NCBI GenBank assembly: GCA_005883955.1
Contig: VAXH01000093.1
Location: 1-46,807, forward strand
Length of the DNA: 46,807 nucleotides
Origin: Actinomycetota bacterium
GTDB lineage: Bacteria > Actinomycetota > Thermoleophilia > Gaiellales > Gaiellaceae
Direction: 5' to 3'
The notes under the pieces were generated by a model. It was given only the letters and a program-made list of their open reading frames with translations. It did no database searches and was not told where the DNA came from. This document shows, in pieces, positions 1 to 7,793 of the stretch; position 1 is the stretch's first letter, and each line of letters begins with the position of its first letter. A program made the translations under genes and the position numbers.

Positions 1-97
1 CGACGACCTCGTTCTCCGCGACGAGCCGTCGCGCTAGCGTCGTCCCGATAAACCCGGCGCCGCCCGTGATCAACACCCGTTTCCCGCTCAAGGACAC
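1..97 (-). CDS. NAD-dependent epimerase/dehydratase, N-terminal fragment
   Basis: Reading leftward from a GTG at 97 (or an in-frame TTG at 91) gives about 30 residues before the window ends, containing KRVLITGGAGFIGTTLARRL. This is the Rossmann GGxGFIG nucleotide-binding start of the extended short-chain dehydrogenase family, which interconverts or dehydrates nucleotide sugars. A purine-rich AAGGCGG lies upstream of the GTG. It is divergent from the methyltransferase at 147 with about 50 bp between starts, which fits the glycan-synthesis setting. The substrate cannot be told from this fragment. Confidence 0.75.
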   Translation of the reverse strand, partial: MSLSGKRVLITGGAGFIGTTLARRLVAENEVV

Positions 98-146
98 GCG
101 GCGAGTGTAACCGCCGCCTTTCGGCCGACGGCTATCATCGTCCCCC

Positions 147-887
147 GTGGCAACGGCGCCCGCAAAGGTCGAGCGCGAGTTCGTCGATGGGTTCCTGCGG
201 GACGCGGCGGCGCTGGCGGGCTACCGGCGCGAGGTCGAAGAGAGCGGCCTGATCGAGCATCTCGAGCGCGCGACGACATACTTCTGGGACACGGTCGCGG
301 GTGAGACGGCGCGCGGGGGTCGCTACAACACCGGCCGGGTCACGGGCCGTGAGGGCTACGACGAAGGCATGTATCTCTACTCGATCGTGCGGGCACTGAG
401 ACCGTCGGTGGCGGTGGAGACCGGCGTCTGCAACGGCGTCTCGACCGCGTTCCTCCTGCTCGCGCTGAAGGAGAACGGCTCCGGGCGGCTGTACTCGATC
501 GACTATCCGGAGATCGCGGGTGCCGACTACGGGCCGGACGAGTTCTGGGAAGGCAAGGGCGGCGCGGTGATTCCGAAGGGCAAGAAGCCGGGCTGGATGA
601 TCCCGGAGGAGCTCCGGGAGAGCTGGGAGCTGATCCTCGGCCGCAGTCAGGAGAGACTGCCCCCTCTGCTCGAGCGCCTGGGCGAGATCGACCTGTTCAT
701 GCACGACAGCGAGCACTCCTACGAGTGCATGTCGTTCGAGTTCGGGGCCGCCTACGACGCGCTCAGAGTGGACGGCGTGCTGATCGCCGACGACATCACC
801 CAGAACACGGCGATGTCCGACTTCGCAACTGCGCACGACCGCACGCCGATTCCGATCGGCGTCAAGATGGCGTTCTTCGTGAAGTGA
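147..887 (+). CDS. class I SAM-dependent methyltransferase (Methyltransf_24 / CmcI-like)
   Basis: 246 residues with a GTG start. Residues about 88-100 (VAVETGVCNGVSTAF) form the glycine-rich SAM-binding motif I, and residues about 183-195 (LFMHDSEHSYECM) carry the acidic/His motif typical of Methyltransf_24 and cephalosporin-hydroxylase-like proteins, where it often binds a metal. The end (LIADDITQN) is the matching strand. It has no signal peptide or membrane segment, so it is cytosolic. It is followed one base later by an ATP-grasp gene and probably opens the operon running to 3768. The acceptor is unknown; a sugar or small-molecule modification for a surface polymer is inferred from its neighbours. 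Confidence 0.85.
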   Translation: MATAPAKVEREFVDGFLRDAAALAGYRREVEESGLIEHLERATTYFWDTVAGETARGGRYNTGRVTGREGYDEGMYLYSIVRALRPSVAVETGVCNGVSTAFLLLALKENGSGRLYSIDYPEIAGADYGPDEFWEGKGGAVIPKGKKPGWMIPEELRESWELILGRSQERLPPLLERLGEIDLFMHDSEHSYECMSFEFGAAYDALRVDGVLIADDITQNTAMSDFATAHDRTPIPIGVKMAFFVK

Positions 888-888
888 T

Positions 889-2097
889 TTGAGCAGGGTC
901 TTGCTCGTCGGCGCTGGGCGACACCAGCGCCGCGTCATCCAGCGCGCTCACGAGCTCGGCGTCGAGGTGGTGGCGGTCGACCGGAACGCCGACGCCGTCG
1001 GTCTCGCGGAGGCCGAGGTCGGCGAGGTGGTCGACTTCAGCGACGTCGGCGCCGTCGTCGAGGTCGGCCGGCGGCACCGTGTCGAGGGGGTCGTCACGTT
1101 CGCGGCCGAGCGAGCCGTTCCGGTCGTCGCCGCAGTGGCGGAGGAGCTCGGCCTCTCCGGCATGGGAGCCGAGACCGCTCACCTGATGACGCACAAGGTC
1201 GCGCAGCGGCGCCGGCTCGCCGAGGCAGGCGTCCCCCAGCCGCGGTTCGCCGCCGCGCGCGACCTGCACGAGGCGCGGGTGGCGATGGAGACAGTCGGCG
1301 CGCCGGCCGTGCTCAAGCCGGCCGACTCGGCCGGGCAGCGCGGCGTCTTTCGGATCGAGAGCATCGACGACCTCGAGCGGCACCTGTATGCCGCGCTGGC
1401 CGAGTCGGCCTCCGGTGAGGTGATCGTTGAGGGCTTCCGCGACGGACGGGAAGTGAACACGCTGTTCGTGATCCGCGACGGAGTGCCGTCGCTCGTGACG
1501 CTGTCAGACCGAATTCGCCCCGCCGGCGCCGGCTTCGGCGTCGCGCTCACGCATCTCTACCCCTCGACGCTGTTCGGTTACGGCCTCGAGCAGGCCGAGG
1601 AGACAGCCGGCTCGTCGCTGCGGGCTCTCGGGATGCCGGTAGGGATCGGCTACCCGCAGTTGCTCGTGGGCGACAACGAAGGCGTCGACGTGGTCGAGGT
1701 CGCGGGCCGGATCCCCGGCGGCCAGATGGTGGACGTCGCGCTCCACGGCACGGGCGTCGACCTGATCGAGGTGGCGCTGCGGCAGGCGCTCGGCGAAGCG
1801 GTCCCCGACGAGCTCGTCCAGCCGCGTTTCATCCAGCCGCTCGCGATCTTCTTCCTGACCGCCGAGCCGGGTCCGCTCCCGACGGGTCGCGTCAAGAGCT
1901 TCGGCGGCCTGGAACGGGTGCTGGCATCCCCGGGCGTCGTCCAGGCGGACCTGTTCCTCGTCGAGGGCGAGACGATCCGGCCGGTCCAGCGCGACGGCGA
2001 TCGGCGCGGCTACGTGATCGCGCTCGGTGCCACGAATCTCGAAGCGCTCGAGCACGCGGAGACGGCGGCGCGGCTCGTGGACGTCGAGGTGGAGTGA
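889..2097 (+). CDS. ATP-grasp family carboxylate-amine ligase (first of two)
   Basis: 402 residues with a TTG start one base after the methyltransferase stop. The N-terminus (VLLVGAGRHQRRVI) is the pre-ATP-grasp Rossmann-like domain of the PurK/CarB/BtrJ type. Residues about 137-155 (AVLKPADSAGQRGVFRI) and the following EVIVEGF segment are the ATP-grasp subdomains. Residues about 267-283 (VVEVAGRIPGGQMVDV) hold the metal-binding Glu and the basic residue near the acyl-phosphate. Such enzymes activate a carboxylate as acyl phosphate and join it to an amine or thiol. Together with the second ATP-grasp gene at 2737 and the deacetylase between them it suggests a dedicated amide-forming pathway. 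The substrate cannot be predicted. Confidence 0.85.
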   Translation: MSRVLLVGAGRHQRRVIQRAHELGVEVVAVDRNADAVGLAEAEVGEVVDFSDVGAVVEVGRRHRVEGVVTFAAERAVPVVAAVAEELGLSGMGAETAHLMTHKVAQRRRLAEAGVPQPRFAAARDLHEARVAMETVGAPAVLKPADSAGQRGVFRIESIDDLERHLYAALAESASGEVIVEGFRDGREVNTLFVIRDGVPSLVTLSDRIRPAGAGFGVALTHLYPSTLFGYGLEQAEETAGSSLRALGMPVGIGYPQLLVGDNEGVDVVEVAGRIPGGQMVDVALHGTGVDLIEVALRQALGEAVPDELVQPRFIQPLAIFFLTAEPGPLPTGRVKSFGGLERVLASPGVVQADLFLVEGETIRPVQRDGDRRGYVIALGATNLEALEHAETAARLVDVEVE

Positions 2098-2098
2098 G

Positions 2099-2740
2099 AT
2101 GGCTTGCGGGTTCGACCTCGTGCACTACCGCGAGCTGCTCGACGCGGCCCGGGCGGGCGCCTACCGCTTCGCCGCCTTCGACCGGCCGCCGCGGCCCGGC
2201 GACCTGCTCCTGCGGCATGACGTCGATCTCTCGCTCGCCGCCGCCGTCGCCCTGGCCGAGCTCGAGGCCGAGGCCGGCGCGACCGCGACCTACTTCCTGA
2301 TGACCGAGAGCGTGTTCTACAACCTCGCCTCGAAGGAAGGCGAGGCGACGCTGGCGCGCCTGCGCGAGCTCGGGCACCGCGTCGGCCTCCACGCTGTCTA
2401 CCCGCGGCTCGAGCTCGACGACCGTTTCGATCCCGTGCTCGCCTGGCACAACCCCGATCCCGAGTTCATGCGCGAGCCACTCGACGACGCCGTCAACGTC
2501 ATGCAGCCGGGCTACTTCGATCCCGATCACTACCGCTCCGATTCGAACCAGCACTGGCGGAGCGGCTGCCCGCACGGAGAGCTTGCCGCCGGCGGCTTCG
2601 AGTGGCTGCAGCTGCTCACCCACCCCGAGATCTGGGCCTACCCGGGCGCGACGATGCGCGAGACGATGCTGGCGATGCTCGACGCCGAGCGCGCACGCGA
2701 CCTCCAGCGTCTCGCGGACGACCGGATCGACTTGATATGA
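2099..2740 (+). CDS. NodB-like polysaccharide deacetylase family protein
   Basis: 213 residues. I use the ATG at 2099, one base after the upstream stop, rather than earlier in-frame starts that would overlap the previous gene. LLLRHDVDLSLAAAV near residue 40 replaces the usual TFDDG metal motif with the HDVD form found in a divergent NodB branch, and GHRVGLHAVYPRLEL supplies another metal-binding His. No signal peptide is visible, so it probably acts on a soluble, perhaps nucleotide-linked, precursor in the cytosol. Its stop overlaps the next start (ATGA). True family members remove N-acetyl or formyl groups; activity here is inferred from the fold. Confidence 0.78.
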   Translation: MACGFDLVHYRELLDAARAGAYRFAAFDRPPRPGDLLLRHDVDLSLAAAVALAELEAEAGATATYFLMTESVFYNLASKEGEATLARLRELGHRVGLHAVYPRLELDDRFDPVLAWHNPDPEFMREPLDDAVNVMQPGYFDPDHYRSDSNQHWRSGCPHGELAAGGFEWLQLLTHPEIWAYPGATMRETMLAMLDAERARDLQRLADDRIDLI

Positions 2741-3768
2741 GGCCGCTGACCGTTCTCCTCACGGCCTCGGGCGTGCCGGGATCCGCGGCGCTCGTCCGAG
2801 CGCTGCGCGAGAACGGCGAGCGGGAGCTTCGCCTCGTCGGCACGGACATGTCCGAGCTGGCGATCGGCCGGCACTTCTGCGACGCCTTTCACGTCGTGCC
2901 GGCCGGGGACGACCCGGGTTTCGTTGACGCGCTCGCCGAGATCTGCAAGCGCGAGCGAGTCGACGCGCTGCTCCCGCAGTCGTCCTTCGAGCTGCAGGCG
3001 CTCGCCGAGGGCAAGGAGCGCTTCGGCGACACCACAGTGCTCGTCGCCGGCCCTGAAGCTGTGCGCCGGTCGAACGACAAGGCGGCGACCTACGCGCTGC
3101 TCGACGCGATCGGCGTCCGCGGGCCGGCCTGGCGCCGCGTCACCGGCGCAGCCGAGGTCGCCGCCGCGGCGCGCGAGCTCGGCTACCCGGACGAGGACGT
3201 CGCCTTCAAGCCGCTCGTCTCCTCCGGCTCGCGCGGCTTTCGCATCGTCTCGGCGGCCGCGGACCGCCGCCGCCAGCTGCTCGAGAACCGTCCGGGCATC
3301 GCGGAGGCGCTGCGGCTGGAAGAGTTGGTCGAGCTGCTCGGCGACGACCGAACCGAGGCGCTGGTGATGGAGCTCGCGCGCGGCCCGGAGCGAACGATCG
3401 ACGGAATCGCGCGCGGCGGCCGGATCGTGCTCGGCCACCCGAAGACCCGCGAGGAAATGCGAGCTGGCCTCGCGATGTACTTCCAGACCCTCGACGACCA
3501 GGAGCTGATGCACATCGCCGCGAGGATCGCGACAGAGCTCCAGCTCGACCACTTCTTCAACATCCAGCTCGTCGGCGAGGCGGTGATCGAGATCAACCCG
3601 CGGATCTCGACCGTCGTCTACCAGGAGGACCTCAACCTGCCCTATCTCGGGATCAAGCACGCGCTCGGCGAGCTCTCCGACGACGAGCTCGCGTCGCATG
3701 CAAGCCGCATCCGCCCTGGCCGAAAGGCCTTACGGTATTTCGATCAGGTGGAATGGGACGCTGGTTGA
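2737..3768 (+). CDS. ATP-grasp family ligase (CarB-like, second of two)
   Basis: 343 residues. The ATG at 2737 overlaps the preceding TGA by four bases, so translation is probably coupled. The N-terminal segment (TVLLTASGVPGSAALVRAL) is the pre-ATP-grasp domain. DVAFKPLVSSGSRGFRI and EALVMELARGPERTIDG are ATP-grasp nucleotide-binding parts. EINPRISTVVYQEDLN near residue 300 carries the catalytic Glu/Asn/Arg set of carbamoyl-phosphate-synthase-like ligases. It is distinct in sequence from the ATP-grasp gene at 889, so the two probably do consecutive or alternative ligations in one pathway. It is cytosolic. Confidence 0.87.
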   Translation: MRPLTVLLTASGVPGSAALVRALRENGERELRLVGTDMSELAIGRHFCDAFHVVPAGDDPGFVDALAEICKRERVDALLPQSSFELQALAEGKERFGDTTVLVAGPEAVRRSNDKAATYALLDAIGVRGPAWRRVTGAAEVAAAARELGYPDEDVAFKPLVSSGSRGFRIVSAAADRRRQLLENRPGIAEALRLEELVELLGDDRTEALVMELARGPERTIDGIARGGRIVLGHPKTREEMRAGLAMYFQTLDDQELMHIAARIATELQLDHFFNIQLVGEAVIEINPRISTVVYQEDLNLPYLGIKHALGELSDDELASHASRIRPGRKALRYFDQVEWDAG

Positions 3769-3829
3769 TGGAAAAGTCCGAGGTGCCGGCGAAACCGGGC
3801 TTTGCCGGGCGTAGCTCACACGCGTCTGC

Positions 3830-4807
3830 ATGAACGCTGCGAAGAAGGATGGCGCTCGTGGGGGAACCACGCGTTCCCCCACGGTGGTCCATTGCCCGGT
3901 GAACTTCGCCGGCATTGGCTGGACGAACGTGCAGGCGCTGCGGCGAAAGGGCGTCGACGCCCGGCTCGTCGTCTTCAACACGCAACCGGCCCATCCGGAG
4001 GCCGACGTCGACCTGCGGCTGCCGACCGAGCCCCAGTGGCGCCGTCAGGCCGCGCAGTTTCGCGCGCTCGCGAGGCTGCTGCCGACGACCGACGTCTTCC
4101 ATTTCTACTTCGGGCTGACGCTCGTCCCGAAGCGCTTCCAGTTCCCGATCCTGAAGGCGGCCCGCAAGAAGTCCGTCTTTCACTTCGTCGGCTCGGACAT
4201 CCGCGGCAAATCCCCGGAGGAGCTCGCCTACGGCCGCCTGGCGGACGCGCAGATCGTCGGCTCGCACGACGCAACGCGCTGGATCCCGGAGGCGATCGTG
4301 GTGCCGCCCGGCATCGAACTCGGAGCGATCGAACCGGTGCCTCCGCGCCCGGTTGGGCCGCTGCGCGTCGCCCATGCCGCCCTCTCCCGGCGCCGCAAGG
4401 GCAGCGACCTGATCGTCGCCGCCTGCGCGGAGCTCGGGCTCGAGCTCGACGTGATCGAGAACGTGCGCCACGACGAGGTCGGTCTCCGCCTCGCCGAGGC
4501 CGATGTCGTCGTCGACCAGCTGAACTCGGGCTGGTACGGCCTCTTCGCGGTCGAAGCGATGGCGTACGGGAAGCCGGTCGTCGGCTACCTCCACGACGAG
4601 GCAGCGGCGCGGACAGAGGCCGCGTTCGGCGTGGAGGTCCCGATCGTGCGGACGACGAAGGAGACGCTCGTTGCCGACCTGAGGACGCTCGTGTCCTCGG
4701 ACGAGGAGCGCCGGGCTCGAGGAGCCGCGAGCCGCGCCTACGTCGAGCGCGTCCACGACGCCGACAAGATGGCCGACCGCCTGATCGACATCTACTCTCG
4801 GCTCTGA
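3830..4807 (+). CDS. GT4-type glycosyltransferase
   Basis: 325 residues from the ATG at 3830; GTG at 3884 is an alternative start. The C-terminal half contains YGLFAVEAMAYGKPVVGY, the nucleotide-sugar-binding EX7E segment of GT-B fold family 4 glycosyltransferases, followed by a closing helix with VHDADKMADRLIDIY. It would transfer a sugar from a nucleotide donor at the inner face of the membrane. Residues about 8-17 (GARGGTTRSP) are encoded by a palindromic repeat (3854-3883), so either the protein carries a repeat-encoded leader or translation really begins at 3884. It is followed by a hairpin and then the flippase. Confidence 0.88.
   Translation: MNAAKKDGARGGTTRSPTVVHCPVNFAGIGWTNVQALRRKGVDARLVVFNTQPAHPEADVDLRLPTEPQWRRQAAQFRALARLLPTTDVFHFYFGLTLVPKRFQFPILKAARKKSVFHFVGSDIRGKSPEELAYGRLADAQIVGSHDATRWIPEAIVVPPGIELGAIEPVPPRPVGPLRVAHAALSRRRKGSDLIVAACAELGLELDVIENVRHDEVGLRLAEADVVVDQLNSGWYGLFAVEAMAYGKPVVGYLHDEAAARTEAAFGVEVPIVRTTKETLVADLRTLVSSDEERRARGAASRAYVERVHDADKMADRLIDIYSRL
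3854..3883 (+). repeat. palindromic GTGGGGGAACC element, copy 1
   Basis: The sequence GCTCGTGGGGGAACC faces GTTCCCCCACG, forming a near-perfect stem with a short loop. Related copies lie at 15111-15143 and 29947-29978, each with a purine-rich AAGG-N-GG run just before GCTCG when read in the same orientation. This copy lies at the very start of the glycosyltransferase reading frame and would be translated as GARGGTTRSPT if the ATG at 3830 is used. Confidence 0.8.
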
Positions 4808-4855
4808 CCGTGCAAGAGGTAACCCACGTCGATGGTTCCTGAGCCGGGTGAAAGC

Positions 4856-4882
4856 GGCTGCGGCGGCAAAGCCGCCCCAGCC
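4856..4882. repeat. GGCAAAGCC hairpin element, copy 1
   Basis: GGCTG-C-GGCGGC, AAA loop, GCCGCC-C-CAGCC forms an 11-pair stem with one internal mismatch, between the glycosyltransferase stop and the flippase start. There is no T tract after it, so it is not a classic intrinsic terminator, though it could slow transcription. A second copy with the same layout (five pairs, mismatch, six pairs, AAA loop) is at 22779-22805. Both are preceded by TGAAA and followed by TCGCAAGCG, so the repeat is about 70 bp. Confidence 0.6.
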
Positions 4883-4918
4883 TCCACATCGACATCGCAA
4901 GCGACGTCTCAGCTCTAA

Positions 4919-6373
4919 GTGCCGCTAGCGCAGCAAATCAAGCGCCTCCTCTCGCAGTCGCTGATCTACGGGCTGGGCGGCCTGGTCGCGCGGTTCCTCT
5001 CGGTGCTGCTGCTGCCGCTCTACACGAGCTACCTGCACGGCCGCGACTACGGCCGGGTCGAGACGCTGACGGCGCTGACGGCGGTACTCGTCGTCGTGCT
5101 GCGGCTCGGGATCTCGAGCGCCTTCTTCCGCTTCTACTTCGACTCGACCGAGCTGGCGCACCGGGTGCGCGTCGTGCGGACGTCGTTCTGGTTCACGATC
5201 ACGAGCGCCACGCTCGGGCTGGCCGCCGGCTCGATCGCGGCGCAGCCGATCGCCGATGCGCTTTCGCTCGGCCACGACCAGGCCTGGCTGGTCCGGGCGG
5301 CGTTCGTCGGGCTCTGGGCGCAGCTGAACTACGAGCAGCTGACGTCGCTCTTCCGCGTCGAGGAGCGGCCGGTGCTCTTCGCCATCGCCACGCTCGCGAA
5401 TCTGCTGATCACGGTCGCGGCGACCGTCGTGCTGGTCGTCCACTTCCACCAGCGGGCGATGGGCGTGATCGTCGGCAACTGGATCGGAACGCTCGCCGTG
5501 TGGGTCGCGCTCGTCAGCTATCGCCGCTACCAGCTCGGGCTCGAGTTCGACCGCGGGCTCTTCCGCGCCATGAACCGCTTCGGGATGCCGCTCGTGCCCG
5601 CTCAGCTCGCGATCTGGACGCTCAACTTCGCCGACCGCGTCTTCATCGCGAAGTACAAGGGTCAGACCGAGGTCGGCCACTACTCGATCGGGGTTCGGAT
5701 TGCGTCGGCGACGCTGCTCCTGCTGACTGCCTTCCGGCTCGCCTGGCCTGCTTTCGCGTATTCGATCGAGGACGACCGAGAGGCCAGACGGACGTACGGG
5801 TACGTCCTCACCTACGTCCTCTTCGTCACCTGCTGGGCATCGACGGCACTCGCCCTGCTCGCGCCGTGGATCGTGCGCCTGCTCACCTCGCGGCCGGAGT
5901 ACTACTCGGGCGCGCGCGTGGTCGGCCTGCTCTCCTTCGGCGGTGCGGCGTGGGGGGCATACCTGGTGGTCGCGATCGGTGTCGGCCGCGCCCGCTTTAC
6001 GCGGTTCAACTGGGTCGTCACAGGGGCTGCGGCGCTGATCAACTTCGGCCTCTGCTTCGCGCTCGTGCCGCCGTACGGAATGATCGGCGCCGGCATCGCG
6101 ACCGTCGTTTCGATGACCGCGATGTTCGTCCTGATGGCTGCGCACTCCCAACGGGTCTATCCAGTGCCGTACCAGTGGCGCCGCCTCGTGATCGTCGCGG
6201 GCACGGCAGTCGGCCTGAGCGCCCTCGCGCGGTCCCTGCATGTACCGCTCGCCGGCTCGATCGTGCTCGCGCTCGCCTACCCGCTCATCCTGCTTCCGCT
6301 CGGCTTCTACCTGCCTGCGGAGCGGCGGAGACTCCTCGCTGTGGGGCGGTGGCTCGTGGCCGCGGCTCGCTGA
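4919..6373 (+). CDS. Wzx-like oligosaccharide flippase (MOP/MATE superfamily)
   Basis: 484 residues with a GTG start. It is strongly hydrophobic, with about 12-14 membrane segments. The N-terminus (SLIYGLGGLVARFLSVLLLP) is the characteristic first helix of polysaccharide exporters, and the pattern continues with repeated long hydrophobic helices and few charges. The family flips lipid-linked oligosaccharide units across the membrane for Wzy-type polymerisation. The facing O-antigen ligase/polymerase-like gene supports this role. Its last 89 bases overlap the 3' end of that convergent gene. Confidence 0.9.
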   Translation: MPLAQQIKRLLSQSLIYGLGGLVARFLSVLLLPLYTSYLHGRDYGRVETLTALTAVLVVVLRLGISSAFFRFYFDSTELAHRVRVVRTSFWFTITSATLGLAAGSIAAQPIADALSLGHDQAWLVRAAFVGLWAQLNYEQLTSLFRVEERPVLFAIATLANLLITVAATVVLVVHFHQRAMGVIVGNWIGTLAVWVALVSYRRYQLGLEFDRGLFRAMNRFGMPLVPAQLAIWTLNFADRVFIAKYKGQTEVGHYSIGVRIASATLLLLTAFRLAWPAFAYSIEDDREARRTYGYVLTYVLFVTCWASTALALLAPWIVRLLTSRPEYYSGARVVGLLSFGGAAWGAYLVVAIGVGRARFTRFNWVVTGAAALINFGLCFALVPPYGMIGAGIATVVSMTAMFVLMAAHSQRVYPVPYQWRRLVIVAGTAVGLSALARSLHVPLAGSIVLALAYPLILLPLGFYLPAERRRLLAVGRWLVAAAR

Positions 6374-7793
6374 CGCGCTCTCCCGCGAGCGCGACCGCCG
6401 CCAGCGGCGCGAGCCCGAACACCCCCCACGCCATCGGGTCCTCGAAGAACGCGTTGTAGAAGAGGCTGTGGACCCCGATTGCGGCGAGGACGACGCCGAG
6501 GATCAACGAGACCCGCCCTGCGAAGCTCGCCGAGACACCGCGGAACGCGAGCAGCAAGGCGGCGACCAGCAGCCAAGCGAAGAGCGCCAGCCCGACGATG
6601 CCGGTCTCGGCGGCGACGGTCACCGGGGTGTCGTGGGATGCGGCCGCCTTCGGCTCCTTCCCCTTCAGCCCCGTCCGGGTCGCGTACGCCTTTTTGAACC
6701 CGCCGATGCCGACGCCCTGCACGGGGTGGTGCGCCGCGATCGCGAGACCGTTCTTGACGAGCTTGAAGCGCCCTCCCGACGCGCTGTTCAGGGAGTGGTG
6801 ACGCACACTCGGCATCGCCAGCGCGGCCACGAGCACGACCAGCGCGATCACCCCGAGCAGCGCCAGCGTCTTTCGCCCCCAGGCCGACCAGGCGACGATC
6901 CCGACGCCGACGACGAGGGCGACGAAGCTCGACTGGGAGAACGAGAAGACGAGCCCGATCCAGGAGATCACGATCGCCGCCGCGGCGCCGAGTACGACTC
7001 GTCGCGCCGTGCCGTGGACGACCAGCACGAGGCTCGCCAGGATCGCTACGACGAGAAAACGGCCGTAGATCGAGGGATCCCAGAAGACGGAGTTGACGCG
7101 GTAGAAGGGCGCGTACGCGTTACCGACCAGCACCTTCGGGTTCCAGAAGATGTCGCGGGTTCCGTACTGGTAGATGCCGACGATCGCGAAGACGACGGCC
7201 ATCCCCGCCAGCAGGAGCCAAGCCGCTCCGAGCCATTCGCGCCGCCAGGGGAGCCGCGCAAGCGCGACCGCGAGCAGCGCAAAGGGTAGGTAGAAGGCGA
7301 GCAGCTCGATCGCTCCTTGACGGAGGTCTTGCGACCACGCGAGGGTGAGTCCGCTCCAGAGCACGAAGCCGGCGAGCGGCAGTGTCAGCGGCCCCAGTTC
7401 CCGCGCACGGTCGTCGCCCTTGACGAGTTGCCAGGCAAAGGCGAGCGCCGCCGCCGCGACGACGCCGTACATCGGCACGAGCAGGCTCGCCTGTGTCGAG
7501 CCGACCGTGACCTGAATCCGCGCCGGCACGCAGGCGAGCGCCGCCAGCGCGAGCAGCCACGGCCAGCGCAGGAGCAGATACGCGCCCGCGGCCGCCAGAA
7601 CGAGGCCGCCCACGGCGGCGGCGGCGAGCAGCGGCCGGTGGCCGTGAGGAGCCAGGTAGTAGGCGAGCGCGAGACAGCCGAGCGACCACGCCAGCAGCCC
7701 GGCGAGCCGAAGCTCGCGGCGCGAGGCGACGAACAGGGTCGCGACACCTCCCGCTGCGACGGGCCCGCCGGCGCGGGCAAGCTCGGCAATCAC
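6285..7793 (-). CDS. O-antigen ligase / Wzy-like membrane protein
   Basis: 502 residues starting at the GTG at 7793, which overlaps the TGA of the upstream gene; longer readings to 8129 would overlap that gene out of frame. It has about 11-12 predicted membrane helices. Near residue 380 lies a soluble loop with HHPVQGVGIGGFKKAY and SHDTPVTVAAETGIVGL, the His-containing Wzy_C/RfaL signature where H-x-P and SHN/SHD motifs recur. These proteins join or polymerise lipid-linked glycans on the outer face of the membrane. The C-terminal tail (about 30 Arg/Ala/Pro-rich residues) is encoded by the overlap with the flippase and may be dispensable. Confidence 0.9.
   Translation of the reverse strand: MIAELARAGGPVAAGGVATLFVASRRELRLAGLLAWSLGCLALAYYLAPHGHRPLLAAAAVGGLVLAAAGAYLLLRWPWLLALAALACVPARIQVTVGSTQASLLVPMYGVVAAAALAFAWQLVKGDDRARELGPLTLPLAGFVLWSGLTLAWSQDLRQGAIELLAFYLPFALLAVALARLPWRREWLGAAWLLLAGMAVVFAIVGIYQYGTRDIFWNPKVLVGNAYAPFYRVNSVFWDPSIYGRFLVVAILASLVLVVHGTARRVVLGAAAAIVISWIGLVFSFSQSSFVALVVGVGIVAWSAWGRKTLALLGVIALVVLVAALAMPSVRHHSLNSASGGRFKLVKNGLAIAAHHPVQGVGIGGFKKAYATRTGLKGKEPKAAASHDTPVTVAAETGIVGLALFAWLLVAALLLAFRGVSASFAGRVSLILGVVLAAIGVHSLFYNAFFEDPMAWGVFGLAPLAAVALAGERVSEPRPRATAPQRGVSAAPQAGRSRAEAG

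Noticed and set aside
2638-3699. Minus-strand frame of about 350 codons opposite the second ATP-grasp gene
   Set aside because: No domain; it mirrors the codon pattern of the plus-strand gene, which has all ATP-grasp motifs.
3840-3890. Palindromic GTGGGGGAACC element as an intrinsic terminator
   Set aside because: No T tract follows, and in cysC it lies inside the coding region just after the start codon, so termination there would silence the gene.
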